From CAWCCP01 sp963701245 (GTDB lineage: Bacteria > Patescibacteriota > Saccharimonadia > Saccharimonadales > UBA4665): DNA of 64,000 nt. Below, one piece after another: positions 47,524 to 56,072 of the stretch. The position numbers and the translations under genes are program-made. The stretch covers positions 1,178,001-1,242,000 of the forward strand of contig OY969576.1 in NCBI GenBank assembly GCA_963701245.1, in the 5' to 3' direction. The notes under the pieces are model-generated. The model saw nothing but the letters and a program-made list of their open reading frames with translations. It was not told the DNA's origin and did not search any database. Every line of letters begins with the position of its first letter. The stretch's first letter is position 1.

Positions 47524-48252
47524 ATGAAGCTCTCCACCACTCCTGTGCCATCCCAATCATTAGCCGTGTATAAGATTATTTCAGCATGCGATACGGCCAA
47601 TGCTAAAGAAATTGCCATTCAATTGCAGGTGCTGCCAAACACGATATATCGGGCCGTTAGACCCTTATTAAAACTTAATCTGATTGAAAAACTGAGTACC
47701 TACCCGGTTTCCTTTAAAGTTCTGCCGAATGATCTGGCTATGAATTGGTACGTTAGAAACGCCGCCATTGACTATCGACAGATCTTTGGCGGTACCGTAG
47801 CCGTCAGTTCGGATGATACACTCCCCAGGCTATCCATTATCAAAGACCGCAAGGCGCTGCTAGCCATATGCGAGAAAGAAGCCCAGATTGCTAAAAAAAC
47901 CATCGATTATATCGTTTCGGGCCATAGTGTACCCAATAGTACAATTTTGGCTTATCGTAAAGCTTCCATAAATGGTGTTCGCATCCGAACAATTGTACAA
48001 AATGATCCGGCTACTACTAATAAACGAGGAGTAGAAATGTATGATGACATCGGGGCTGAGGTAAGATATTTACCTAATATTGGTATTCGTTTGTTTGTCT
48101 TTGATAGCAAAACGGCTGTTTTAGTTTCGTATGATATAACTAGGCAAAGCAGTGCCTTTGGAATTAAATTTACCTACGCACCTGCTGCTAAACAATTAGA
48201 AACTTTGTTTGAACAGAGATGGCTTCAAGCCAGTCCAATAAATCATACGTGA
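47524..48252 (+). CDS. TrmB-like transcriptional regulator
   Basis: 242 residues: an N-terminal winged helix (~1-75; ISACDTANAKEIAIQLQVLPNTIYRAVRPLLKLNLIEKLS) followed by a C-terminal PLD-like ligand-binding domain (~95-235) as in TrmB proteins. It starts 54 bp from the divergent dioxygenase and probably represses or activates that gene and itself through the palindrome at 47494-47517. Its stop lies two bases before the tRNA gene on the other strand. Confidence 0.75.
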   Translation: MKLSTTPVPSQSLAVYKIISACDTANAKEIAIQLQVLPNTIYRAVRPLLKLNLIEKLSTYPVSFKVLPNDLAMNWYVRNAAIDYRQIFGGTVAVSSDDTLPRLSIIKDRKALLAICEKEAQIAKKTIDYIVSGHSVPNSTILAYRKASINGVRIRTIVQNDPATTNKRGVEMYDDIGAEVRYLPNIGIRLFVFDSKTAVLVSYDITRQSSAFGIKFTYAPAAKQLETLFEQRWLQASPINHT

Positions 48253-48253
48253 T

Positions 48254-48330
48254 TGGTGGGCAATAGAGGGCTCGAACCTCTGACCTCGGCAATGTGAATG
48301 CCGCGCTCTAGCCAACTGAGCTAATTGCCC
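48254..48330 (-). tRNA. tRNA-Val (CAC)
   Basis: 77-nt cloverleaf on the minus strand: acceptor GGGCAAT/ATTGCCC, D-arm GCTC...GAGC, anticodon stem CGGCA/TGCCG with loop TTCACAT (anticodon CAC, valine GTG codons), T-loop TTCGAGC and encoded CCA at 48254-48256. The regulator gene on the plus strand stops at 48252. Confidence 0.97.
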
Positions 48331-48395
48331 ATTTGAATGTATATACTCAATACCGGGGATCAGTATAGCAGTTTGTGGCAATTCAAATAAACTGC

Positions 48396-49676
48396 CTACT
48401 TCGGTCGATCGACGTACTCCTGGCAGAACCGTTCGAACACAGCATTCGTCCAACCAAAACCGGTTTGCGATGGATAGACGCCCTTCACCGGTGGTTTTTC
48501 AGGCGATACGACATTATATTTTTCGAGAAAGATGTGCTGGTCATTAAACCACTTTAAATTGGTCTTCAACCACTTCATAGCAATTCGTCGAGCGTCTTTG
48601 TGATAGCCATATCGCTCAAGAGCTTTCACCACAATATAGTGTAGCGGTGCCCAACCGTTCGGATAAGCCCATTGAGTTGGCATACTACCGAAAACAAACT
48701 GACCTAACGGCAGTGCATCGGTTGTCACTAACCCACCTTTATTTTCAAAACGACGTAACGACTTTACTAGAGCCGCGGCTTGCTTTTCGTCCACCATACC
48801 AGCCCACATCGGGAAGTAGGCGGCTAAGCTGCTGGTATTGCCCCGTTTCTCCTTCACATAGTTATAGTCGAAATAGATTCCGCGAATACGATCCCACATG
48901 AGATCATTCATAGTTCGTTTGCGCTGTTTGGCGGCGTCATCCCATTTGGCAGCTGCACGCTTATCATCAAACAGGCGGGCTGCCCGGGCAAAATCCGTTT
49001 CATACTTATAAAGCAAGGCATTTAAATCGACAGGTAAAAAATTAAGTGCTTTGTGATCAAAACGGGGCGTCAAGTCCCAGCCGCTTTCGGCTTCGGCAAG
49101 ATCGTGAAGGTAATTAATGTCATAGTAGCGACTTAAACCTTTATATACTTGTCGCTCATTTGGCTTTTTCACACCCAGCCAGACCGTATGGTATTCGTCG
49201 ATGGCTATTTCCATCGCTTCTTTTAACCACTGTTTATCCATGTCGTACATCTGATAGATATCAAATATAAAGGTAGTCAGAAACGGCGGCTGTGACCGTC
49301 CTGTAAGATACGTCCTTGAGGCATTTGGAATCACCTTAAATCGCTTGAACAGTGCCATCAAGTCTTCTAAAATGCCCGTCACTAGCTCTTTGTGTTCTTG
49401 ATCAAGCAAACCCTGAGCCATAAAGTAGCTGTCCCAGTAATAGAGTTCGTTATAATCAAAGCCGGTTTTAGCCCGATAGGAGGGTACAAGATACGGCTTC
49501 GGCAACCCTAGTAGGCTCTCGTCATCTTTCGGGTGAAACCGTTCTACTTTTGTCCAGTATTGAGCGATGTATTCCCTCGCCTCCTTTACATCCTCGCTCG
49601 TCAAATCCTTGTCAGCTTTGAATGACATTTGTAGAGCATTTGTAACTAATTGTTTTGCTTTTGTAAAAGAGTCCAT
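48396..49676 (-). CDS. Trehalase (GH37)
   Basis: 426 residues, without a signal peptide, so cytoplasmic. GH37 signatures: YNELYYWDSYFMAQGL (usual ExYxWDSYF), ESGWDLTPRF with the catalytic Asp, QWAYPNGWAP, and a Glu in FLEKYN near the end. It splits trehalose into two glucose molecules. Trehalose may come from a host or partner. The tRNA lies downstream on the same strand. Confidence 0.92.
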   Translation of the reverse strand: MDSFTKAKQLVTNALQMSFKADKDLTSEDVKEAREYIAQYWTKVERFHPKDDESLLGLPKPYLVPSYRAKTGFDYNELYYWDSYFMAQGLLDQEHKELVTGILEDLMALFKRFKVIPNASRTYLTGRSQPPFLTTFIFDIYQMYDMDKQWLKEAMEIAIDEYHTVWLGVKKPNERQVYKGLSRYYDINYLHDLAEAESGWDLTPRFDHKALNFLPVDLNALLYKYETDFARAARLFDDKRAAAKWDDAAKQRKRTMNDLMWDRIRGIYFDYNYVKEKRGNTSSLAAYFPMWAGMVDEKQAAALVKSLRRFENKGGLVTTDALPLGQFVFGSMPTQWAYPNGWAPLHYIVVKALERYGYHKDARRIAMKWLKTNLKWFNDQHIFLEKYNVVSPEKPPVKGVYPSQTGFGWTNAVFERFCQEYVDRPK

Positions 49677-49811
49677 ACGCTAAGCCTAACGAGCTCCCGA
49701 TACAAGGTCAAGAAAGTTTATGAGATAAGCTGTAAAGAAGTGGCATGGTTGTCACGTTTGTGTGGGTGCGGTAGAGTAAATGCAGAGAAATAGTAACTTA
49801 AAGGAAACCTA

Positions 49812-50165
49812 ATGGCAAAAATAAAACTGCAGCAATCCGGCTTTAGTGCGATCGAGGGCGTCTTAATTGCCGTTATCGTCATCATTATTGGAGTAGTCGG
49901 CTGGTATGTGTTCAGTGCACAGAAAAAAACCAATACTGTATTGAATACCGGAACAACTACTCCTTCATCGCAATCTGCGGCAACAGCAACTCAAACTGCC
50001 TCAAAATCTACCACCACAAGCAATTCACCAGGTGCGAGCGATAATACCACCCTGGAATCTGATTTGAACGGAATTACAAGCTCAAGTGCTCAAAGCAACC
50101 AGGACTTAAATAGTGCAACGACTGCAGTAAACGATAAATCGACCTTTACGTCGGTACCGCAATAA
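49812..50165 (+). CDS. Type IV pilin-like protein
   Basis: 117 residues. The N-terminus has the prepilin signal QQSGFSAIEGVLIAVIVII: Gly at -1, hydrophobic helix, and Glu at +5, followed by a Ser/Thr/Ala-rich, low-complexity extracellular region. The hydrophilic part is short compared with full pilins, suggesting a minor pilin or pseudopilin-like surface protein. Upstream AAAGGAAA supports the ATG. It is 22 bp before a secreted coiled-coil gene. Confidence 0.75.
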   Translation: MAKIKLQQSGFSAIEGVLIAVIVIIIGVVGWYVFSAQKKTNTVLNTGTTTPSSQSAATATQTASKSTTTSNSPGASDNTTLESDLNGITSSSAQSNQDLNSATTAVNDKSTFTSVPQ

Positions 50166-50187
50166 AAGGAGTGACTAAGAAAATACT

Positions 50188-50934
50188 ATGAAATCTATCT
50201 CCATAAAACATATCGGTCTCGGCTTCACTACTGGAATCAGCTTGTTTTGCCTGGCAATTGCCCCAGCTGCAGCTGTTGCAAGCTCGAGCTCCACAGCCTC
50301 TGGGTCAACAAAAACCGCCAACGATCAAGCTCGATTACAAGCGATCATTAACCGCGGTAATAGCGAAATTGACCGACGACTTACCATTTTGAACTCCTTG
50401 AGTTCTAAAATCAGTTCAGCTACCAAGCTCACAGCAAGTGATCAAGCAACACTTTCGAGTGAAGTAAGTAATGAGATTAGCGGTCTTACCGCTCTTAAGA
50501 GCACTCTAGACGGTGAAACGCAGGTGGCCAACGCTGTTACCGACGCTCAGTCGGTCTTTTCCGACTACCGTGTCTTCGCGCTTGTTGTGCCAAAAGTTGA
50601 CCTTGTAAAAACAGCCGACGACCAGCAGGTTACTGAAGCCAAGCTTTCAGCTTTAGCTACTAAAATTGGCAGTGATATTACAGCCGATCAGAATGCCGGT
50701 AAAAACGTCTCAAATCTTTTATCACAACTGACAGTTTTAAATTCAAAGATTTCGTCAGCACAAACGATATCTAGCAGCATTGAGTCAAGCGTGATTAACC
50801 TGATGCCAAGTGATTACAACTCTAATCATTCAGTTTTAAGTGGTGATCGTGATCAACTCAAAACAGCCCAGGACGATATTGTTACTGCAATAACCGATGC
50901 AAAGAGTTTGGTAAACGAGCTAAAAAGCGTCTAA
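50188..50934 (+). CDS. Secreted coiled-coil protein
   Basis: 248 residues with a clear signal peptide (~1-31, ending AAAVASS), then mostly alpha-helical heptads rich in Ser, Ala, Asp, Leu. No Cys and no enzyme motif. It shares an operon with the pilin-like gene (AAAGGAG before the ATG), so a surface partner is likely. A bidirectional terminator follows. Confidence 0.7.
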   Translation: MKSISIKHIGLGFTTGISLFCLAIAPAAAVASSSSTASGSTKTANDQARLQAIINRGNSEIDRRLTILNSLSSKISSATKLTASDQATLSSEVSNEISGLTALKSTLDGETQVANAVTDAQSVFSDYRVFALVVPKVDLVKTADDQQVTEAKLSALATKIGSDITADQNAGKNVSNLLSQLTVLNSKISSAQTISSSIESSVINLMPSDYNSNHSVLSGDRDQLKTAQDDIVTAITDAKSLVNELKSV

Positions 50935-50956
50935 GAATTTATAAAATCGGAATCAA

Positions 50957-50994
50957 TAAAAATATCCCTTGCCGTTAAAAACAGGGGATATTTT
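50957..50994. terminator. Bidirectional terminator
   Basis: A stem AAAATATCCC (from 50959) pairs with GGGGATATTTT (50984-50994) around a ~15-base loop, with A- and T-rich flanks on both sides. It lies between the convergent secreted protein (stop 50934) and RRM genes (stop 51020) and fits a Rho-independent terminator for both. Confidence 0.8.
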
Positions 50995-51019
50995 AATGCC
51001 GCACCCTATCTAAACTGCA

Positions 51020-51343
51020 CTAATAGCGCTGGCGATCGTTGCCGGCGCGATAACCGCCGCCATTGCCACCGGCATATGAGCCGCGTGGACGCTCTTCACG
51101 AGGGCGTGCCTCGTTAACGACTATCGTCCGACCGTCAAGCTCTTTACCGTTAAGCTGGTCGATTGCAGCCTTAGCCTCTTCGTCACTAGACATTTCGACA
51201 AAGCCGAAGCCCTTGCTGCGGTTGGTCTCGCGGTCAAATATAACATTGGCCGAGACGACATTTCCGACAGTCGCGAAAAAGTCTTTTAATTGGTCATCTG
51301 TGGTATTCCACGACAATGAACCGACGAATAGTTTGGTTGCCAT
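51020..51343 (-). CDS. RRM-type RNA-binding protein
   Basis: 107 residues. One RRM domain (~4-80) with RNP2 KLFVGSLSW and RNP1 SKGFGFVEM, then a Gly/Arg/Tyr-rich tail (GNGGGYRAGNDRQRY). This resembles cyanobacterial/CPR cold-inducible Rbp proteins that bind RNA. Translation starts at an ATG; the region upstream is long and AT-rich (~220 bp). Confidence 0.9.
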   Translation of the reverse strand: MATKLFVGSLSWNTTDDQLKDFFATVGNVVSANVIFDRETNRSKGFGFVEMSSDEEAKAAIDQLNGKELDGRTIVVNEARPREERPRGSYAGGNGGGYRAGNDRQRY

Positions 51344-51566
51344 TCTTACTCCTGTATTGCCCTAGAGGTAATCTGGCAGACCAGTTAGCTGCTCCCCTAT
51401 AAACAAGAACTTTAAATTATTTAATTGACGCTAGAACCTAACAAAACGTTATCAGCAGCTTTTCTAGTGGTGGCAGTATACCATTTACCCCTTTTAACTA
51501 CAAGTAAATATTTTATTGATGTTTACAACTTTAAGCGAAAGCAGTTTACAGACAGTCCGTTTTATT

Positions 51567-52364
51567 CTAATTTACAGCTTCTAGCTGTACAGCAAAGATA
51601 AGTACCGCATTTCCAGGAATTGGGCCTTGACCGGCAGCTCCATAGGCTACTGCTGGCGGCAAGATAAGCATCCGAATACCACCAACCTTCATACCAGCCA
51701 ATCCCTCTTGCCAACCAGTGATGACTTGACTCGGCGTGGCACCAAACGCAAATGTGAATGGTTCCATCTGCCCGCTAGAATTTGTTTTTGACTCATCAAA
51801 TAAATCACCGTTTGTGAGCCAGCCTTTGTAAATCACCGATGCCTGATGACCAGCAGTCAAGGTAGTTCCCGTACCAGTCTGGAGATCAGCAAAGTAAGCC
51901 GAGGTACCATTTACATATTTAGGAGTGTCATATTGGGAAAAAGTTGACGGATCCAAAGGATTGGTTGAGCTGCTCGTCGACGAACCTCCGCTACTGCTGG
52001 TAGCCTGGCTTCCATTGGATGCTGTACTTGTGCCATTTTGCGAAGTATTCGTGGTATTTCCAAGTTGACCAAATTCACTTGACGACGATGAAGCTCCAAC
52101 CGATAGATTTGGTGAAGTATTTGTGCTGGCCGTCTGATTGCCCGCAATTGGTGTCGGCCCTGTTGATTGAGTTGTTGCACTGCCAATGTCGGCATTATCC
52201 GAATGCATCGCGTCAAACGATTGCCCAAGTGCAACTTTATGGTGAACTTTTGTATAATACCAGATGCTACCAGCACCTAAAGCCGCCACAGCGACTACAG
52301 AACTTACCACCAATATCACGTATTTCTGTTTTAACATGCTCTTAATTATGGAATTGTAATCCAC
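51567..52364 (-). CDS. Membrane-anchored FKBP-type peptidyl-prolyl isomerase
   Basis: 265 residues: one membrane helix (~15-37), a Ser/Thr/Asn-rich linker (~50-145), and an FKBP domain (~150-265) with ASVIYKGWLTNGDLFDES, VITGWQEGLAGMKVGGIRMLILPP and YG. The active-site residues are mostly kept. It would catalyse proline isomerisation in exported proteins outside the membrane, plausibly helping the secreted proteins encoded nearby. Confidence 0.9.
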   Translation of the reverse strand: MDYNSIIKSMLKQKYVILVVSSVVAVAALGAGSIWYYTKVHHKVALGQSFDAMHSDNADIGSATTQSTGPTPIAGNQTASTNTSPNLSVGASSSSSEFGQLGNTTNTSQNGTSTASNGSQATSSSGGSSTSSSTNPLDPSTFSQYDTPKYVNGTSAYFADLQTGTGTTLTAGHQASVIYKGWLTNGDLFDESKTNSSGQMEPFTFAFGATPSQVITGWQEGLAGMKVGGIRMLILPPAVAYGAAGQGPIPGNAVLIFAVQLEAVN

Positions 52365-52384
52365 TCACTACAAAACCACAAACT

Positions 52385-52759
52385 TTATCGGTTTTTGTGT
52401 TCGATTCTACGAATCGCAAATTGACGATACGCCAGAGTTCCGACAATAGTGGCTCCAATAAAAAGGCCAGTCATACTACCTGGACCTGTGTTTTCTAAAG
52501 TGGTACTCGATGTAGTTGTTGGGGGCACTGGCGACTTGGTTGGTTGCGTCTTAGTCTTCTTTGTATCTTCAGTTTTCGTAGGGCTAGTTTTTGGTTTTTC
52601 TTTCGACTCTGCGATCTGCGTTGATTTAGAAGCTACACTTGGATGTATTGTTGCTGGTGATGAATGATTTTGGGTAAAAGCTACCACAATCACTGTTCCA
52701 AGCCCAATAACCAATAGGTAGTAGACGAGATATAAAATGCTTTTACTTACTTTTGACAA
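52385..52759 (-). CDS. Small anchored protein with a sortase-like C-terminal signal
   Basis: 124 residues: N-terminal hydrophobic helix (~8-28), a Lys/Thr/Pro/Ser-rich stalk (~40-85), then LENTGPGS followed by a hydrophobic helix and a basic tail (RRIEHKNR). LENTG resembles an LPxTG sorting motif, although the third position is Asn. A cell-wall-attached stalk is plausible if a sortase exists elsewhere; none is in this window. Confidence 0.6.
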   Translation of the reverse strand: MSKVSKSILYLVYYLLVIGLGTVIVVAFTQNHSSPATIHPSVASKSTQIAESKEKPKTSPTKTEDTKKTKTQPTKSPVPPTTTSSTTLENTGPGSMTGLFIGATIVGTLAYRQFAIRRIEHKNR

Positions 52760-53253
52760 GCTATAACTCCCATGAATTAGTATATTGACAATAATATGAT
52801 TTTATATATTTTGCAATAAAAAAATTTATAGCTTATAGAACGGTGGGCCATAAAGATCTGTTAAATGATTCTTTACTTGTTAAGCTTTATTGCTTAACAT
52901 GTTAATCATAGATAGTATTTGCAATACTTCCTTACTAACAACTATGTAGTCCGTATCAGGTCAATATCACGACGCTACCGTTTGCTTTAGCATTCATAAT
53001 TTGTATCGACCGCCACTCTACCTGACCATTCTAGAATCAGATATATTTCGGTCATATTATTATGTATATGTGCCTGGCTTGTATCTACCAGACACATATC
53101 TGCAATTCCGATGTCTTCATTCTAGGGATTCTTCATGTCAATGACGTGCTAGAAATCTTTCACATTACCATCGTACTAGACGAGTTATGATAACTCGTCG
53201 AAGATTGATAAGTAAAATTCCAGCAATTTTCAACATACTATACACCACCTACT
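52760..53253. other. 494-bp spacer with several inverted repeats
   Basis: No coding frame of interest. Three hairpins are visible: TGTTAAGC/GCTTAACA (52878-52899), a 12-bp imperfect pair ATATGTGCCTGG/CCAGACACATAT (53066-53099), and GACGAGTTA/TAACTCGTC (53179-53199). None has an obvious T-run. The spacer may hold the 3' region of the alarmone gene and the promoter of the gene at 52385, or a small RNA. Confidence 0.45.
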
Positions 53254-55236
53254 TCACTCTTCGTCGATCGTAATGCTACGCACAACAGCGCTACGCAATG
53301 CCCATAAATAGGCCCTCGCGTAACCGTAAACTGGATATTGATTCTTAAGACCATCGAAGGCATTCATTAAGTGTTCCTCAGTTTTTATGAAATAATCATC
53401 TATTTTATCTATTTTGGCCTGCTTTTCCATTGGTTCACCGGGCGACTGTGATATATGCAACAATCGGATGACATCCTGCGTATGGTTTTGAATACGATCA
53501 GCAAGCTTCAGGAAAAGAGCACGGCTATGCGTTCTTTGACTATCAATAAGCTGACGGGTATAGACTATTCGACGTTCAGATTCGTCAGCAATGTTTGGTA
53601 ATGTCACGGCAGTAATAAGCTCTACGACATCCGTACCCAGTGTCGAACTTGGTCTATCTGGTGTCGCCTCCGTATTAAAGAGACGCTCGGTCCTCACGAT
53701 TGCCTCAGCTCGTTTTTCTGGTGCGAAGTAATGGTCTTCAAATAGATCATGAAGAATTCCGGCGATAATGGTACTTTTCATAAAATGCACTTCATCCTGC
53801 TCACTTCCCCAGCGTCGACCTGACGCCGTCGCTAATAAAGCGGCGTAATATGCAGTGGGCAACAAATGTCCTTCTAACGATGAACTGCCATCACGACGTC
53901 GAAAATTATCCGGATCAGCCGCTTCTAGCTCTTGAATCCAATTAATTGCCACTTGTATATCCGGGTCATTATAGAAAGTCACATCCAATAGTCCGATTAA
54001 ATCTTTAAATTGTTCGACACTAAGATGGTTTGGTGGCAAGTATAGCCGTTCGTCAACGACTTCTGAAAAGTCTTCCTCTTCGACTGTAATGTCAGCCAAT
54101 TCCCGTGGAACAAGATTACCATCAGAATTCACACCATAGACCTCGTGAAGTGAAGTTGGTAACTTAGGGAAAGCGGTCAGTAAATATGCGAGTGAGTTTG
54201 GGTTTAGCATTGAGTGATGTGAATATATATCACGCGCTACTCTGGCATGAGCTCTATCAAGATGCAAAGACCGTCCCTCAAAGGTACTTAAGTAATCCAA
54301 ATCCTGATATCCAAGGTGTTGCGTGTCATCAGTTATGCCACTAGTATCTTTGTAGTTAACCACGTGAGATGCATTACCATGAGAATTAACTTTATCCATT
54401 GTCTTATTAAGAATCTGTACTTCAAAAGGTACTTCAGATCCATCAGGTAAGGTAAGCATGTAATTTAAATGATACGCCATGTAGCCGTTCTCTTTCGGGT
54501 TATTGACATAGTCACGGTCGGCCTTATCTACTCCTTTTACATGCCATTTTTTTATTTCATAGCCGTATACTTGACAGACCAAGCCTAGACATACATTTAC
54601 TCGCACAGCAATTGCCGCTGCGGTTTCAGCAGTAAATACGTCATCTTCTAAAATAATTCTGGAGGCAATGCCATCCGATATTCGATACTCTGTTACTCCG
54701 GCTGATGCCAAAGCCAAATCACCAAGAGCCGATGTTGGTGACTCATCACCCATAATTTCTGTCAATTTTCGTTCATAGGAACCTAGTGACTTGACCCGAG
54801 ATTTGCTAGAAACAATTCCGTCGTCAGGACCAAAAGCCACTCCTACAGTATTTTTTACAAGTGCATTTACATCTGTTTGGTGAAATAGAGCAATGTCTCT
54901 CTGTTTAAGTGCTTCATCCCTTACTCGTTTATTATCATCAAAGAAAAATTCGTGTGCCAATCCTTGCAATTCGGCGGCCATTTCCTCATAGCCGCAAAGA
55001 TACAAAAATGGTGCGTAAAAGCTTAGGGCTTTTTCACACTTTAACCAAACTTCCGCCGGTCGTTCATCTCGTTGGCGTCTCGTTTGTAAATAATCCATCA
55101 GCTCAGCAGATTTTACTACGACACTTTGATATTCATAGCGTCTCAACGTACTAATTAATAAGCTCCCGTCCAGATCGAGAATCTGTGTTTTATGTAAAAC
55201 TTCCTTGACTTTACGTACATCAATTCCAGGGGTCAC
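53254..55236 (-). CDS. RelA/SpoT-family enzyme with synthetase before hydrolase (apparently permuted)
   Basis: 660 residues. Residues ~66-110 (ALSFYAPFLYLCGYEEMAAELQ) resemble the helical linker that normally follows the HD domain. The synthetase spans ~143-300: RVKSLGSYERK, Asp188 in SDGIASRII, DYVNNPKENGY (242-252), and Glu272 in FEVQI. The HD hydrolase follows at ~455-600 with H457, HDLFED (496-501) and KLADR (577-581), so its residues look complete. In known RSH proteins the HD precedes the synthetase. TGS and ACT domains are absent. It would make and cleave (p)ppGpp. The upstream gene is 8 bp away. Confidence 0.8.
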   Translation of the reverse strand: MTPGIDVRKVKEVLHKTQILDLDGSLLISTLRRYEYQSVVVKSAELMDYLQTRRQRDERPAEVWLKCEKALSFYAPFLYLCGYEEMAAELQGLAHEFFFDDNKRVRDEALKQRDIALFHQTDVNALVKNTVGVAFGPDDGIVSSKSRVKSLGSYERKLTEIMGDESPTSALGDLALASAGVTEYRISDGIASRIILEDDVFTAETAAAIAVRVNVCLGLVCQVYGYEIKKWHVKGVDKADRDYVNNPKENGYMAYHLNYMLTLPDGSEVPFEVQILNKTMDKVNSHGNASHVVNYKDTSGITDDTQHLGYQDLDYLSTFEGRSLHLDRAHARVARDIYSHHSMLNPNSLAYLLTAFPKLPTSLHEVYGVNSDGNLVPRELADITVEEEDFSEVVDERLYLPPNHLSVEQFKDLIGLLDVTFYNDPDIQVAINWIQELEAADPDNFRRRDGSSSLEGHLLPTAYYAALLATASGRRWGSEQDEVHFMKSTIIAGILHDLFEDHYFAPEKRAEAIVRTERLFNTEATPDRPSSTLGTDVVELITAVTLPNIADESERRIVYTRQLIDSQRTHSRALFLKLADRIQNHTQDVIRLLHISQSPGEPMEKQAKIDKIDDYFIKTEEHLMNAFDGLKNQYPVYGYARAYLWALRSAVVRSITIDEE

Positions 55237-55244
55237 CCTTTCCG

Positions 55245-55799
55245 TCAGCGCATCCCTGACGATTCCTTTTCTTTAGGAGATGCATCAAGACTGTCTATTT
55301 TTCTATCAACTTGCGTAAGCCATAGATGTTTTGTTTCATCTTCAAGGTAAACTTCGCCGAGCGCAAACCCAAGTCCCTCTATAAAGGCAGCTTTCGAACG
55401 TGGGGATACTTTCTTATACATGGCATCAACGACGTCGCGAACGGCTTTTTCCTCTTCGGTGGTCTTGGCCGCTTCTAGTTGATGAGCTAACGTGCCCAGA
55501 CTAACCTGAAAATTGATCGCTTCACTGTTAAAGCCATACTCGCCCAAAATATCTCTCATACCAAGACTTTGCTCAAGTGTTCGCGGCACGAGTAATTCAG
55601 CCATGCCTTTTATACGTAGTGGGATGCGATTTTCGTCGACAACTGCCCCAGCTGCAATAGCAGCCATCCAAAATATTTGTGCACGGCTATATTCAATTGG
55701 CAATCCCCCCTCTCCAGTTATGGGGTCGCCTTCAGTAAGTTCCGCAAGAGCATGATGTGCTGACGGCAAAACTAGTGACGCTTCGACAGGCATAGGCAT
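55245..55799 (-). CDS. Unknown partner of the alarmone enzyme
   Basis: 184 residues, acidic and alanine-rich, mostly predicted helix; no membrane helix and no motif I recognise. It is first in an apparent operon with the RelA/SpoT gene (8 bp between). It could be a regulator, an inhibitor, or a sensor; this is context only. The N-terminus contains HHALAELTEGDPITGEGG. Confidence 0.55.
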   Translation of the reverse strand: MPMPVEASLVLPSAHHALAELTEGDPITGEGGLPIEYSRAQIFWMAAIAAGAVVDENRIPLRIKGMAELLVPRTLEQSLGMRDILGEYGFNSEAINFQVSLGTLAHQLEAAKTTEEEKAVRDVVDAMYKKVSPRSKAAFIEGLGFALGEVYLEDETKHLWLTQVDRKIDSLDASPKEKESSGMR

Positions 55800-55958
55800 A
55801 GAATTAATATTATATCATAATTATAATATTCTTACTAGGGTATTATCTGTAATAATTGGTGCCTACACAGTAAATCAATAGAATTCTATTTGTGAGAATA
55901 CATTAAAAAATAATGGAGCTCAAACAAAAAACACCTTGAGTAGGTCTCTTTGTTTCAA

Positions 55959-56042
55959 ATGGTGAACCAGTTGGAAAAGAGTTCACCCCACATTTGTGGT
56001 GATTATATTGATTACGAGAACGGTAATGGACACTTGAAGTAA
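55959..56042 (+). repeat. Related short repeat A (27-codon frame)
   Basis: ATG at 55959 opens MVNQLEKSSPHICGDYIDYE and stops at 56040-56042. The start matches repeats B and C (MEYFEKSSPLIF, MVDQLDKNLHYL); the middle is shortened. Degenerate member of the repeat family. In the minus direction it follows the unknown gene at 56073, and a weak hairpin (ACCT/AGGT followed by T6 on the minus strand) lies just beyond it. Confidence 0.45.
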
Positions 56043-56072
56043 TCGGATAGCTCTTAGAGATGACACCATACA

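Noticed and set aside
53000..53250. CRISPR array or phage attachment site
   Set aside because: The hairpins are not evenly spaced and do not repeat.
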